Shown here: positions 25,934 through 35,514 of the stretch, piece by piece | Layout of the letters: each line of letters opens with the position of its first letter | How positions within the stretch are numbered: position 1 is the stretch's first letter | Origin: Kushneria phyllosphaerae | GTDB taxonomy: Bacteria; Pseudomonadota; Gammaproteobacteria; Pseudomonadales; Halomonadaceae | Reading direction: 5' to 3' | Assembly: GCF_900312995.1 (NCBI RefSeq) | Contig: NZ_ONZI01000002.1 | Location: forward strand, 124,001 to 188,000 | Length of the DNA stretch: 64,000 bases | The notes under the pieces: model-generated | Seen by the model: the letters and a program-made list of their open reading frames with translations, nothing else | Database searches by the model: none | What the model was told of the DNA's origin: nothing | Made by a program: the position numbers and the translations under genes

Positions 25934-28429
25934 CTAGATAAAGCGCGGTGGCGGATCATCCGCATAGGCCTCATCAATCCAGGCAGGATACTGATGGCTG
26001 CGATCCCAGACCTGATAGTGCAGTCTGGACAGCATGACCGGATCATCCAGTACCAGCAGCTTCTCCTTGTTGGGCATCTTGTCAGGCCCACCCACCAGTG
26101 CTTGGCGCACCATCGTCTGTCGCTGCGACTCGATCGCCTCCGACTTGTTGTGACGTGCCACACCCATGGCACAGCCCAGGGCGTTATCGATGGGATCGAC
26201 CACGGTCTGCACAAAGGTCGGCGCCGGCGGCTGATGGCGCGAATTACGCACAAATCGCCAGGTCGCTCGCAGCTCTCGCGGCGGATTGGACTCTTCAGGG
26301 ATCAGGAACATGCGTCCTTTGAATGCCGCCCGACCCAGATCGACCCTGCTGGTAATGACCGATACCGGAATTGACAGCATCAGTGCTCCAACGATGGGCC
26401 ACAGCCAGAGCAGGAACAGCGGGTCCAGCCACAGCACGAACAATGTCCAGACAATACCAAACACGGTCTGCCCGCCGTGACGCATGAACGCATCCTTCCA
26501 GGTCGTCTCGCTGAAATCACGCTGGGGCGATTTCCACTTGACCTCGATCCCCATCAGGGCCGCCAGCACAAAGCGCGTATGAAAGAGCATGCGTACCGGT
26601 GCCAGCAGCATCGAAATCAATGACTCAATCACCATCGAAAGGCCCAGACGCACGGCCCCACCGTAGTAGCGAGGCCCCTTGGCCCAGATCACGATCACAC
26701 TCAGGATCTTGGGCAAAAACAGCAGGGTCAGCGTGGTGGAAAAGAGCGCCACTGCCCTGCCCGGATGCCATTCGGGCCAACGCGGAAACAGCTGCATGGG
26801 CTCGGTGAAGTACTCCGGCGTGGTCAGGGTATGCACGGCCAGAAGCGCCGTGGACAGCATCAAAAACAAAAACCAGAGCGGTGCTGACAGATAGGACATG
26901 ACACCGGTCAGAAAGACCGCGCGGTGTACCGGGTGCATCCCGCGCACCAGAAACAGGCGGAAATTCATGATGTTGCCCTGACACCAGCGACGGTCTCGCT
27001 GAAGCTCATCGATCAGGTTGGGTGGCATTTCTTCATAGCTGCCCGGCATATCATAGGCAATCCAGACACCCCAGCCGGCACGACGCATGAGCGCTGCTTC
27101 AACAAAGTCATGGGACAGGATCTCGCCCGATAGCGCGCCCTTACCCGGCAGTGGCGCCAGCGAGCAGTAATACATGAAGGGTTCAACGCGAATAATCGCG
27201 TTATGCCCCCAGTAGTGGGATTCCCCCAGCTGCCAGAAGTGCAGGCCCGCCGTGAAAAGTGGCCCGTAAACTCTCGTGGCAAACTGCTGCAAACGCGCAT
27301 AAAGATTGTTACTGCCCGCGGCCAGCGGCGCTGACTGAATAATACCGGCGTCCGGATTGGCCTCCATCAGCTGTACCAGTCGGGTCAGGCAGCGACCACT
27401 CATGACACTGTCGGCATCCATGACCAGCATGTAGCGATACTTGGCGCCAAAGCGACGGCAGAAATCATCGATGTTGCCGCTCTTTTTCTTCACGCGGCGC
27501 GAACGACGACGATAGTAGATCCGACCAAAACCGCCGACCTCTCGGCACAGCCTCAGCCAGGCATGATTCTCTGCCACGCAGGTGTCAGGATCATAGCTGT
27601 CACTGAGCACGTAAAAGTCAAAGTGCTCGATGTTGCCACTGCGCTGAACGGACTCATAGGTCGCCTTGAGCCCGGCAAAAACGCGATTGACGTCCTCGTT
27701 ACAGATCGGCATGACAATGGCCGTTCTGGCCGAGGGGTCGATCGGCTCGTCACCGGTGCTGGTCCCCGAGATACTGTACTTATCCCGCCCCTTGAGAAGC
27801 TGAAAAAATCCCATCAGGGCCGTCCAGAAACCGGCCGACACCCAGCAGAACAGCAGCGCAAAGAGCACAAGCTCCAGCACTTCCAGCAGCTGCGCGCCCT
27901 GATAGGGCAAAACGGTACTCATGTACCAGACCGCCACGGCACTTTGCACCATGACCAGCAGCAGCAGCGTCCAGCGACGCATGGTGCCCACCATCTTCCA
28001 GCGCGGTGCCGTAGGGGCTTCAGGCGCCTGGGTCTTGCGTACCCGCGGCTTCAGATTGCCGCGACGCAGGTGATACCCCTTTCTCAAGCGCTTGATCGGA
28101 CTGGTGGTCCAGGGATGGGGGGCAATCGAGGTACGCTCGATGGGCGGCATGGTCTTGAGACAGACACGGCCGACCTTGTCAGCCCCAAGCACCTCAGGGG
28201 GGGCCAGAGGTGCTGTCCCATAGGCAAGTTCCAGACGCCGGAGCACAGAGGCACTGGACGGATCATCCTGCAAGAGACTTTGCTTGCCGATCTCGTCATG
28301 CACCCTGAACAGCGGCGTATCCTGAGATGCAAGCTCCAGCAGCTCTCGTCGATTACCCAGTTCCCGGGTCCCGAGCGCGAGGCGCTCGAGATATGCCCGG
28401 GCCGGGCTTGAGTAGGCGTCATCACTCAT
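25934..28429 (-). CDS. opgH: osmoregulated periplasmic glucan glucosyltransferase
   Basis: OpgH (MdoH) is the inner-membrane glucosyltransferase that polymerises beta-1,2-glucan backbones and moves them to the periplasm. The protein is 831 residues, normal for the family. It has a cytoplasmic N-terminus, membrane helices near 140-220, a GT2 catalytic domain with [12 protein letters not shown], the DADS aspartates ([10 protein letters not shown]) and the [10 protein letters not shown] (Q/R-x-x-R-W) motif, then a cluster of C-terminal helices. Its ATG overlaps the end of opgG by 8 bases, so the pair is one coupled operon. Glucan production rises at low osmolarity, fitting an organism that meets changing salinity. 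Confidence 0.97.
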   Translation of the reverse strand: MSDDAYSSPARAYLERLALGTRELGNRRELLELASQDTPLFRVHDEIGKQSLLQDDPSSASVLRRLELAYGTAPLAPPEVLGADKVGRVCLKTMPPIERTSIAPHPWTTSPIKRLRKGYHLRRGNLKPRVRKTQAPEAPTAPRWKMVGTMRRWTLLLLVMVQSAVAVWYMSTVLPYQGAQLLEVLELVLFALLFCWVSAGFWTALMGFFQLLKGRDKYSISGTSTGDEPIDPSARTAIVMPICNEDVNRVFAGLKATYESVQRSGNIEHFDFYVLSDSYDPDTCVAENHAWLRLCREVGGFGRIYYRRRSRRVKKKSGNIDDFCRRFGAKYRYMLVMDADSVMSGRCLTRLVQLMEANPDAGIIQSAPLAAGSNNLYARLQQFATRVYGPLFTAGLHFWQLGESHYWGHNAIIRVEPFMYYCSLAPLPGKGALSGEILSHDFVEAALMRRAGWGVWIAYDMPGSYEEMPPNLIDELQRDRRWCQGNIMNFRLFLVRGMHPVHRAVFLTGVMSYLSAPLWFLFLMLSTALLAVHTLTTPEYFTEPMQLFPRWPEWHPGRAVALFSTTLTLLFLPKILSVIVIWAKGPRYYGGAVRLGLSMVIESLISMLLAPVRMLFHTRFVLAALMGIEVKWKSPQRDFSETTWKDAFMRHGGQTVFGIVWTLFVLWLDPLFLLWLWPIVGALMLSIPVSVITSRVDLGRAAFKGRMFLIPEESNPPRELRATWRFVRNSRHQPPAPTFVQTVVDPIDNALGCAMGVARHNKSEAIESQRQTMVRQALVGGPDKMPNKEKLLVLDDPVMLSRLHYQVWDRSHQYPAWIDEAYADDPPPRFI

Positions 28430-30017
28430 TGGCAGGCAGCACGTAGTTCCAGGTTTCTGTCAGGCGCGAGTCACCATTTTTCAGGAAAGCCTTCATGTTG
28501 ACCGGCTTTGAGGTGTCATTGGCCTTGACGCTCAGCTTCAGGCGGTAGCCGCCCATGGCAGGGTTGCGAGTCACTTCACTGCGTACGATCTGGCCATTGT
28601 CACCGGCATTGACGTCCGCCTGAATGTTGTCATTGCTGCCCGGCGACTTGAGGTTCGGGCCCACGAAATCGATCACGTACAGCGTACTGTCATCGCTTTT
28701 GCGTACCAGATTGTCCTGGACGGTTTCACCGCGGGCACGGCGGGTCTGAGCCACCCAGCCCAGATCAGGCGTGTGATAGCGCGATTCGTTGAGCGTCCAG
28801 TTGATGGTGTAGTTGAAATCCAGCGGCTGATTGGTCGGCAGTTCCTGAGTCGGACGCCAGAAGCTGACAATGTTGTCGTTGGTTTCATCCGGAGTCGGAA
28901 TCTGCACCAGCTCTACCTGACCATCACCCCAGCTGTTTTGCGGCTCGATCCAGGCACTGGGACGCAGCTCGTAGCGATTTTCAACATCCTGATAGTCGCC
29001 GAAGTCATGATCACGCTGCAAAAGCCCGAGCCCGCGCGGATTATTGGCCGGGAAGGTATCCACGGAAAGACGCTTTGGATTGGCCAGCGGACGCCACAGC
29101 CACTGCCCATCACCGGTCGCCAGCTGCAGGCCATTGGAGTCATGAATGGCGGGACGATAATTGCTGTCGTTAGAGGGCTGCTCGGGGCCGAACAGGTACA
29201 TGCTGGTCAGGGGGGCAATGCCCAGCTTGGTGACCTGGCGACGCAGGAAAAGACGTGACTGCACATCGACCACGCTGTCCTGCCCCGGACGCAGGATGAA
29301 ACGATAGGCGCCGGTAGCACTGGGTGAATCCAGCAGTGCGTAAATGGTCAGATAACGATCATCGCCCTGCGGTTTGACGACCCAGAACTCCTTGAAGCGC
29401 GGGAATTCTTCGCCCGAGTTGAGCCCGGTGTCCACGGCAAGACCGCGGCTTGAAAGCCCGTAACGCTGGTTCTGGCCGGCCACGCGGAAGTAGCTGGCGC
29501 CGAGGAACACCATCGACTCGTTTTTCTTGTCGGGGTTATCCCCATAATTGATCTTGAAACCGGCAAAGCCAAGATCCTTGAACTTTGACTTGTCGACATC
29601 AAGATTGCCGTAGTTGAAATTGTCCGGAGAGAATTTCAGCTCCTGCACATCATCGCCGTTGACTTCATTGATGGTCACGGGCGTGTTGTAGTGCATGCCT
29701 TCGTGAAAGAACCCCAGATCAAATCGCAGGTTATCACTACGCCAGTGCGACTGTGCAGGCTTGTACTGAATCTGCTGATACTGTTGAAAGTTTAGACCGG
29801 CAAGGGATCCCGGGAGATTGCTTTGAGGCGCAGTGTATCCACGCTGTGCAAGCTCCTGAGCCTCCTGACTGACATCGTTGAAGTCAAATGCGAGCACGGC
29901 CTGAGCGGAGAACAGCGAGGCTACTCCGAACGCCAGCATGGCACTTTTTTTCAGGGTAGCGTAAGCCGCGAAACTACCGGAGGTTTTCAGATAAGACGTC
30001 ACAGCAACATTCCTCAT
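28422..30017 (-). CDS. opgG: periplasmic glucan biosynthesis protein G
   Basis: OpgG (MdoG) is a periplasmic protein acting with OpgH; recent work on the family shows glucanase activity that shapes the glucan chain. The 531-residue protein begins with a long signal peptide ending SAQAVLA before FDFNDV. The mature part holds [29 protein letters not shown] and [14 protein letters not shown] segments conserved in the family. I chose the ATG at 30017 with AAGGA upstream over an in-frame ATG six bases earlier. It is first in the opgGH operon and has a long leader with an attenuator-like hairpin. Confidence 0.95.
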   Translation of the reverse strand: MRNVAVTSYLKTSGSFAAYATLKKSAMLAFGVASLFSAQAVLAFDFNDVSQEAQELAQRGYTAPQSNLPGSLAGLNFQQYQQIQYKPAQSHWRSDNLRFDLGFFHEGMHYNTPVTINEVNGDDVQELKFSPDNFNYGNLDVDKSKFKDLGFAGFKINYGDNPDKKNESMVFLGASYFRVAGQNQRYGLSSRGLAVDTGLNSGEEFPRFKEFWVVKPQGDDRYLTIYALLDSPSATGAYRFILRPGQDSVVDVQSRLFLRRQVTKLGIAPLTSMYLFGPEQPSNDSNYRPAIHDSNGLQLATGDGQWLWRPLANPKRLSVDTFPANNPRGLGLLQRDHDFGDYQDVENRYELRPSAWIEPQNSWGDGQVELVQIPTPDETNDNIVSFWRPTQELPTNQPLDFNYTINWTLNESRYHTPDLGWVAQTRRARGETVQDNLVRKSDDSTLYVIDFVGPNLKSPGSNDNIQADVNAGDNGQIVRSEVTRNPAMGGYRLKLSVKANDTSKPVNMKAFLKNGDSRLTETWNYVLPANE

Positions 30018-30023
30018 AAGCAT

Positions 30024-30365
30024 CCTTGAAGTGCCCTGATATTTAAAAAAGGTCTGGTTTATACGGTCACCGCCATGCAGGAAAAAAGCTCAGGGCAGCC
30101 CTGCATGACAGCGTATGCTTTATTGAATTTCGCAGGCCTGTTTACCACGACCCTGCACCTTTATACCAGCAGCTCAGGTGCCGCATTTTACGCCACTTCC
30201 CAGCGCACAATATGGCTCAGAATGCCGCAGCACTCCAAAATATGTGCCTGAGCGAGCGCACACTTAAACGCCATTCTAGCGCCCGCGGCCCTTTTTCTCA
30301 GTAGTCATAATGAAACGCTGTCTTTTTTTACCTCTCGGTGACATGCCGACAATAGACTTAACCTG
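30024..30365. other. 342-base region between the MFS gene and opgG
   Basis: It must hold the opgG promoter and any terminator for the MFS gene. No coding sequence is supported. A TATAAA on the minus strand near 30160 could be a -10 box but no -35 is evident. The clear structure is the hairpin at 30074-30107. Confidence 0.5.
30074..30107 (-). promoter_or_regulatory. attenuator-like hairpins in the opgG leader
   Basis: On the minus strand, CAGGG-CTG-CCCTG followed after AGC by six Ts (30103 to 30082) looks like a small intrinsic terminator. Its first arm is also part of CATGCAGG, which can pair instead with CCTGCATG (30081-30074). The structure lies about 60 bases before the opgG start codon. 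The stem of the small hairpin is only 5 bp, so function is speculative. Confidence 0.35.
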
Positions 30366-31571
30366 TCATGCCAGCGTCTGACGCCGATGAAATGCCGTCA
30401 ATGACGTCACTAAAAGGCCCCCTGCCCCAACAATGCCGGTCAGCGCCAGTATCCATTGGGGAGAAATTGGCAAAAGCGTCAAAAGCGAGGCCAGCAGTGC
30501 TCCGCCGCCCATCTGGCAGCATCCCGCCAGCGATGAGGCAAGCCCCGCCCTGTCCGCATACGGCTCAAGAGCCAGACTCAGTGCCGCTCCGAGCGTCAGT
30601 GAAAAACCGGTCACCATGATGGCGTTGGGCAGCATGAAGGAGGCTACACCCGGACCTGCAATACTATAAAAAAAGGCATGCAAAAAACCGCCAGTCACCA
30701 TCACGGCAAGCCCTGCGTGGATGGCCCGGTGCTGGCCCAGACGCGCGATCAGACGAGGCGCCAAAAAATAAGCTACCACATTGATGGCCGCCACGGCGCC
30801 GAACCAGCCCCCAAAGGCCAGCTCGTCAAGGCCGGCCTGATCCATCAGCAATATCGGCGCCGTCGTGACATAAATGAGGATGACCGTCATGCCGGTCATG
30901 GCAATCAGGACATGAAAGACAAACTGGCGGTCTCGCAGGATGGTGAGCACATCACGGCCGTAGTGGGAAAGACGGCTTTTATGCTCGCCGGAAGGCCGGG
31001 TCTCTTCCAGCCCCCAGAAACAAAACAGCGCAACCCCCAGCGCAAACACCACCATGAACAGGAAACTGGCCCGCCAGTGCCAGAAGGCTGCCAACAGGCT
31101 GCCCAATAGCGGCGCCAGAGCTGGCACTACACATACTGCAGCATTCAGGAAACTGTAGATGCCGGCGCGCCGGTCACCGTCAAAACGATCCCGAACACAG
31201 GAAAAGGCCACCACGGTCGCTAGAGATGCACCAAGTCCCTGCAGTAGCCTTCCGGCATAAAAAAGCGTGATGTGATCGGCCATCAGGCACAGCGCCGCGG
31301 CCAGCCCATAAACAATCGCTCCCGTGATCGCCATGGGCCGTCGCCCCAAACCATCGACCAGCGGGCCGGCCACCAGCTGCCCTGCTCCCATGCTGATCAG
31401 ATACAACGTGATGGACCATTTGATGCCGGCGGTATCCTTGGCAAAGTCCTGCGCCACCAAAGGCAGCGAGGGCAAAAAGATATCGACCCCCATGGGGGTA
31501 AGCACGATTAGCGCCATCATCATGGCAATCAGGCGGCGACTGGCGAAGGGAGTGCCCATTATCAGACTCAT
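30366..31571 (-). CDS. Bcr/CflA-type MFS multidrug exporter
   Basis: A 401-residue, 12-helix major facilitator protein of the DHA1 Bcr/CflA group, which exports drugs and small metabolites by proton antiport. The TPMGVDIFLPSLP segment in helix 1 is characteristic of Bcr-like proteins, and the loop 2-3 motif GPLVDGLGRRPM matches the MFS motif A (G-x3-D-x2-G-R-R). The RLLQGLGAS segment of helix 4 is also conserved. The start at 31571 is uncertain; an ATG at 31559 (MGTPFASRR) is equally plausible, neither having a good ribosome-binding site. Substrate unknown. Confidence 0.88.
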   Translation of the reverse strand: MSLIMGTPFASRRLIAMMMALIVLTPMGVDIFLPSLPLVAQDFAKDTAGIKWSITLYLISMGAGQLVAGPLVDGLGRRPMAITGAIVYGLAAALCLMADHITLFYAGRLLQGLGASLATVVAFSCVRDRFDGDRRAGIYSFLNAAVCVVPALAPLLGSLLAAFWHWRASFLFMVVFALGVALFCFWGLEETRPSGEHKSRLSHYGRDVLTILRDRQFVFHVLIAMTGMTVILIYVTTAPILLMDQAGLDELAFGGWFGAVAAINVVAYFLAPRLIARLGQHRAIHAGLAVMVTGGFLHAFFYSIAGPGVASFMLPNAIMVTGFSLTLGAALSLALEPYADRAGLASSLAGCCQMGGGALLASLLTLLPISPQWILALTGIVGAGGLLVTSLTAFHRRQTLA

Positions 31572-31691
31572 TGAGAAGACGAGTCGGCACTGTACAGACT
31601 ACGTCTGAGCCGGCCAACACCTCCTGTCAGTTTGAAAAGGGCACAGCTACGCTAAGTTCATTGATCATTGTGATAACAAAAAGGTACGTCC

Positions 31692-32672
31692 ATGAGCCAA
31701 GAAGACAAACAGCACGCCGAGGATGACTTTGAAGGCGGTGTAGATACCGAAGCCTCGGAACAGGAACAACAGGATTCAACGTCAGAGACCGACGCTGATG
31801 ATCGTCAGGAAAGTGAAGAGGAGGAAGCGCGCGAGCTGCCTTCCCAGGCGGCAGCGGTTCACCAGCGTCTTCGCAAGGATGGTCAAAAGGAACTGGCACG
31901 AGACTCGATGGCGCTTTTGTGGTCAGCCGTTGCCGCCGGCATCTCCATGAGCTTTTCCATGGTGGCCCGCGGCCTCATGCACGCGCAGCTGCCGGATACT
32001 GGAGCCGGCTTCATGATCGAGTGTCTGGGTTACACGGTCGGCTTTATCGTCGTGATCCTGGCGCGTCAGCAGCTCTTTACCGAAAATACCGTCACCGCCG
32101 TTTTGCCGGTCATGAGTCATCCAACGTTTGCCAATTTCGGCGCACTGGGGCGCCTTTGGGGGGTGGTTCTGATTGGCAATATGATAGGAGCGGCTCTTTC
32201 GGCCATCACCTTCCTTAAAATGCCGATGTTCGATCCGTCCACACACGAGGCTTTTATTACGCTGGGCAAACATCTCATGGAAAAGACCCCCTTTGAGATG
32301 TTCTCGAGTGCCATTCTCGCCGGCTGGATGATTGCCACACTGGTATGGCTGATCCCGGCGGCCGATCAGGCCAAGGTCTGGATTATTCTGATCATTACCT
32401 ATGTCATGGCCATTGGCGGTTTTGCGCATATCGTCGTTGGTGCCAGCGAAATGTTTTACATGGTGTTTTCAGGCAATGCCGACTGGAGTGACTTCCTTTT
32501 TCGCTTCGGACTGCCGACCCTTGTCGGCAATGTGGTAGGTGGCACCTTTATCTTTGCCCTGATCAGCCATGCCCAGATCCGAGGGGATCTGGAAGCGCAG
32601 AAGGAGCGCAAGCAGGGCCTGATTCAGCGTCACCACAAAAAAAAGCAGGCTGACAAGAAGGTACAGGACTGA
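31692..32672 (+). CDS. YfdC-like formate/nitrite-transporter family channel
   Basis: A 326-residue FNT-superfamily membrane protein closest to E. coli YfdC. Six helices lie between about residues 75 and 295; the LARQQLFTENTVTAVLPV segment (near 125) and the GGFAHIVVGASEMFYMV segment (near 240) carry the conserved central features of FNT pores, including the H in the latter. The first 60 residues are extremely acidic (runs of D and E) and the last 25 strongly basic (RHHKKKQADKK), both predicted cytoplasmic. Substrate of YfdC is not established. The ATG at 31692 has AAGG upstream; a terminator follows the gene. Confidence 0.87.
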   Translation: MSQEDKQHAEDDFEGGVDTEASEQEQQDSTSETDADDRQESEEEEARELPSQAAAVHQRLRKDGQKELARDSMALLWSAVAAGISMSFSMVARGLMHAQLPDTGAGFMIECLGYTVGFIVVILARQQLFTENTVTAVLPVMSHPTFANFGALGRLWGVVLIGNMIGAALSAITFLKMPMFDPSTHEAFITLGKHLMEKTPFEMFSSAILAGWMIATLVWLIPAADQAKVWIILIITYVMAIGGFAHIVVGASEMFYMVFSGNADWSDFLFRFGLPTLVGNVVGGTFIFALISHAQIRGDLEAQKERKQGLIQRHHKKKQADKKVQD

Positions 32673-32710
32673 TTCAGCAGCAACAAAGTGGTCGTATTGC
32701 TCATCACACT

Positions 32711-32739
32711 GAAAAGGCGGGCTTGAGCCCGCCCCTTTT
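32711..32739 (+). terminator. terminator after the YfdC-like gene
   Basis: GAAAAGGCGGGC-TTGA-GCCCGCC followed by CCTTTTC. The core 7-bp GC stem (32716-32722 with 32727-32733) lies about 40 bases past the stop. Confidence 0.8.
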
Positions 32740-32840
32740 CCATTCGTTGGACCCATGCTATCAGCATCATTCAAGCACTCATTAAAAGGATTGCGTACCA
32801 TGACGCCTTCCAGAAGCAGCAAGGTTGTGTCAGGTAGCAC

Positions 32841-33695
32841 ATGAAATATATCGGAGCACACGTCAGCGCCGCCGGCGGCGTAGATCAGGCCGTTAAACGG
32901 GCCGTTGACATTGGCGCCAATGCCTTTGCCCTGTTTACCAAAAATCAGCGCCAGTGGAAGGCCAAACCTCTGGATGAGCACGTCATCGACGCTTTCAAAA
33001 CGGCGTGCCGTCAGCAGGGTTTCACCCCCGGGCAGATTCTTCCCCATGACAGCTATCTGATCAATCTGGGGCATCCGGAAGCAGAAGCGCTGGCCAAATC
33101 ACGCGCCGCCTTTCTCGATGAAATGCAGCGCTGCGAACAGCTCGGGCTGACGCTGCTTAATTTCCATCCTGGAAGCCACCTGCGCAAGATCAGCGAAAGC
33201 GAGTGCCTGAAGATCATTGCCGAGTCCATCAACGAGGCCCTGGCGCAAACCCGCGGCGTTACCGCCGTGATCGAGAATACCGCCGGTCAGGGCAGCAATC
33301 TGGGCTATCGTTTCGAGCAGCTGGCCGGAATCATCGAACAGGTGGATGACAAGTCACGGGTGGGCGTATGTATCGACACCTGTCACGCCTTCGCCGGCGG
33401 CTATGATCTGCGCACCGAAGCCTCGACGCGTGCAGTGCTGGATGAACTGGGCGCCGTGGTCGGCTTTCAGTATCTGCGCGGCATGCATCTCAACGATGCC
33501 AAAAGCACATTGGGCAGTCGAGTGGATCGTCACCACAGTCTGGGTCAGGGCAACATCGGCAGTGATGCCTTCAGAGCCATCATGCAGGATGCCCGGATTG
33601 ACGGCATCCCCATGATTCTTGAAACCGTTGAACCGGCCATCTGGGATCAGGAAATTGCCTGGCTACGCGCGCAGGCAGGCATCACCAGCGCCTGA
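32841..33695 (+). CDS. nfo: endonuclease IV (AP endonuclease)
   Basis: Nfo cuts DNA 5' to abasic sites and removes 3' blocking groups, acting in base-excision repair with three zinc ions. The 284-residue TIM-barrel protein begins [13 protein letters not shown] and shows the metal-binding motifs NFHPGSH (residue about 112), VIENTAGQG (about 145), [13 protein letters not shown] (about 178), HLNDAK and DRHHSLGQG (about 216-235) and ILETVEP near the end, all diagnostic. It stands as a single gene with its own short upstream region. Confidence 0.96.
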   Translation: MKYIGAHVSAAGGVDQAVKRAVDIGANAFALFTKNQRQWKAKPLDEHVIDAFKTACRQQGFTPGQILPHDSYLINLGHPEAEALAKSRAAFLDEMQRCEQLGLTLLNFHPGSHLRKISESECLKIIAESINEALAQTRGVTAVIENTAGQGSNLGYRFEQLAGIIEQVDDKSRVGVCIDTCHAFAGGYDLRTEASTRAVLDELGAVVGFQYLRGMHLNDAKSTLGSRVDRHHSLGQGNIGSDAFRAIMQDARIDGIPMILETVEPAIWDQEIAWLRAQAGITSA

Positions 33696-33726
33696 CGCGC
33701 ACTCATTTTTTAGCGGAAACTTCACT

Positions 33727-34020
33727 ATGCAGTCAGAAGGTTTTTTCAGCTGGGTCGGCGAAACGCTGGGCAACATCATCCGTGCCATCGTTGAATTTCT
33801 GGCCTCAATTTTTGCCAACCTTTTCGGCGCCATGGATGGTTTCATCGATGGACTCACCAGCTCGCTGGGCATCAGTTCTTCCATGTTCAGTCTCGCCATA
33901 CTGGTCATTGGCCTTTTGCTGCTGATCAATGGCGTACGTGCCCTGCTGCGTGGCGGCATCATTGGCGGCTTGATCTGGCTGGTACTGGGGCTTCTGGTGC
34001 TGTCCTGGCTGATTCCCTGA
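33727..34020 (+). CDS. small two-helix membrane protein of unknown function
   Basis: A 97-residue protein: an N-terminal amphipathic or hydrophobic stretch (WVGETLGNIIRAIVEFLASIFANLFGAM), then two hydrophobic helices at about 58-75 and 80-97 linked by a short basic turn (NGVRALLRGG). I recognise no family. It starts 31 bases after nfo, on the same strand, and may be cotranscribed. The ATG at 33727 has AGCGGAAAC upstream, a weak site. The frame could be read from 33619 inside nfo, but this is less likely. Confidence 0.65.
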   Translation: MQSEGFFSWVGETLGNIIRAIVEFLASIFANLFGAMDGFIDGLTSSLGISSSMFSLAILVIGLLLLINGVRALLRGGIIGGLIWLVLGLLVLSWLIP

Positions 34021-34187
34021 CACCACCGGCAACGCGGTGGCGGCCCTACCTGTCGATAGTGGCAGGGCCATGAAGATCGACAAACCTTGCGGCCAGCCTC
34101 AAGCCGGATGCCCGGTGGCCGATAAGACCTTCCTGATCAACCATGACGCAGGCCCGCCGGGCCTGCGCCACCAGGGGAAGGGAACTG

Positions 34188-34844
34188 ATGTCGTTACGGA
34201 TCTGGGGGGCCATCTGCCTGGCAGCCACATTAAGCGGCTGCTTTGAAGTCAATACGTCCCAGGTCCCAATGGCGACCACCTGGGAGATGAGCGATCAACA
34301 GCGCATGCAGGCGGCCCATCACTGGGAAGTACTGGCCCGCAATGAAGCGCGCGGCATTATGGCCAACCAGCGCCTTCACACCCGGCCGCTATATGTATTT
34401 TCGCCACAACCGGCCACGCCTTTTGAACGCGGCTATCATTCGCTGCTGGAAAGCCAGCTGGTACAGCAGGGCGCACTGGTCAGCACCCAGCCCGAAGGCG
34501 CCGTGATCATTACTCCTGCAGTCCAGGTGGTCACCCACAGCGACCGCGGCAGCATCCGGCGCCCGCCGGGGACCTTTACCTTCCTCGCCGCAGGTGTCGC
34601 ATGGGTTTTCCAGCCGCTCAAGCACTGGTCGGAACCTGCTCTGGCCCTGATTCCGGGTGCGGCGCTGCTTGACGCTTTCAGCGGCAACATCACCGAGGTT
34701 GGCAATACGGAAGTCATCATTACCACTCGGGCAAGCGAATTCGATACGCTGCTGTATTCGTCTTCCAACATCTATTACATCAATGCCGGTGACAGCGAGC
34801 ATTACGAAAGCCAGAACGGGCTGAGGGTCTCATCGCAATGGTAA
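34188..34844 (+). CDS. lipoprotein paired with a FlgO-like protein
   Basis: A 218-residue predicted lipoprotein of unknown function. The signal peptide (LRIWGAICLAATLSGC) ends in lipobox LSGC with Cys16. The mature part has a mixed alpha/beta character and a hydrophobic stretch TFLAAGVAWVF near residue 126. The ATG at 34188 has AGGGGAAGGGA upstream, an unusually strong ribosome-binding site. Its stop codon overlaps the next gene by 7 bases, so the two lipoproteins are translationally coupled and probably act together at the outer membrane. A perfect 9-bp hairpin (34147-34167) lies just before the ribosome-binding site. Confidence 0.75.
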   Translation: MSLRIWGAICLAATLSGCFEVNTSQVPMATTWEMSDQQRMQAAHHWEVLARNEARGIMANQRLHTRPLYVFSPQPATPFERGYHSLLESQLVQQGALVSTQPEGAVIITPAVQVVTHSDRGSIRRPPGTFTFLAAGVAWVFQPLKHWSEPALALIPGAALLDAFSGNITEVGNTEVIITTRASEFDTLLYSSSNIYYINAGDSEHYESQNGLRVSSQW

Positions 34845-35392
34845 GCCAACGACTGTCTCGACTCTCCCTGATGGCAGCCCTGCTTTTATCAGTACTGTTG
34901 ACCGGCTGTGCTGAACTGCCAGGCTACAATCGAACTCCAGAGCGACCCACCCTGCTTTCTCAGGTTGATACCGCTGCCGAGCGGCTGGTGAAGAATACCC
35001 ACGGCCGGCTGGCACCCAGCGATACCATCATTGCCACCACGTTCGTTGACGTGGACCAACTGGGTCGCTCCTCCACGCTGGGACGTACGCTCACCGAAGC
35101 CATGACCTCCAAACTGGTCGAACAGGGCCTTAACGTCATTGAGGTCAAGCTGCGCGACAGTCTTTATATCGAGGAATATACCGGCGAGCTCATCTTGTCT
35201 CGCAATGTGCAGCGCCTGGGCAACAACTACAATGCCAGCGCTGTTTTGCTGGGCACCTATGCGGTGGCCCGGGGCGAAGTCTTCGTCAATGCACGGCTCG
35301 TGCGCCTTGCCGACCAGCTTGTCCTTGGCGCCAGCAGCTTTCGGATTCCCATGGACGCCGATGTCCAGATGCTGCTGACATCGCCCTATTGA
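34838..35392 (+). CDS. FlgO-family outer-membrane lipoprotein
   Basis: A 184-residue lipoprotein. The signal peptide ends in LLTGC (Cys24). The mature part matches the FlgO domain (PF17680): RLVKNTHGRLAPSDTIIATTFVDVDQLGRSSTLGRTLTEAMTSKLVEQGL is the typical core, a TolB/CsgG-like pattern. In Vibrio, FlgO is an outer-membrane protein needed for flagellar stability, but no flagellar gene is near, so that function should not be carried over. It overlaps the preceding lipoprotein gene by 7 bases and is followed by a bidirectional terminator. Confidence 0.8.
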   Translation: MVSQRLSRLSLMAALLLSVLLTGCAELPGYNRTPERPTLLSQVDTAAERLVKNTHGRLAPSDTIIATTFVDVDQLGRSSTLGRTLTEAMTSKLVEQGLNVIEVKLRDSLYIEEYTGELILSRNVQRLGNNYNASAVLLGTYAVARGEVFVNARLVRLADQLVLGASSFRIPMDADVQMLLTSPY

Positions 35393-35454
35393 GTCAGAAG
35401 ACGTCGATGAACTCAAAAGACAGATTGACCCAAAAAACGAAAGAACTGAAAGGC

Positions 35455-35492
35455 AAAAAGGCCTGTTGCCGCTGGGGTAACAGGCCTTTTTT
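35455..35492. terminator. bidirectional terminator between the FlgO-like gene and leuA
   Basis: A long stem AAAAGGCCTGTT-x-CC / GG-x-AACAGGCCTTTT with one mismatch and a five-base loop, flanked by A and T runs. It serves the two convergent genes. Confidence 0.88.
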
Positions 35493-35514
35493 AACGCTTG
35501 ATGCTTCAGACCTG

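Noticed and set aside
34838..35392. A flagellar assembly role for the FlgO-like protein
   Set aside because: No flagellar genes are in the window; domain similarity alone does not support the function.
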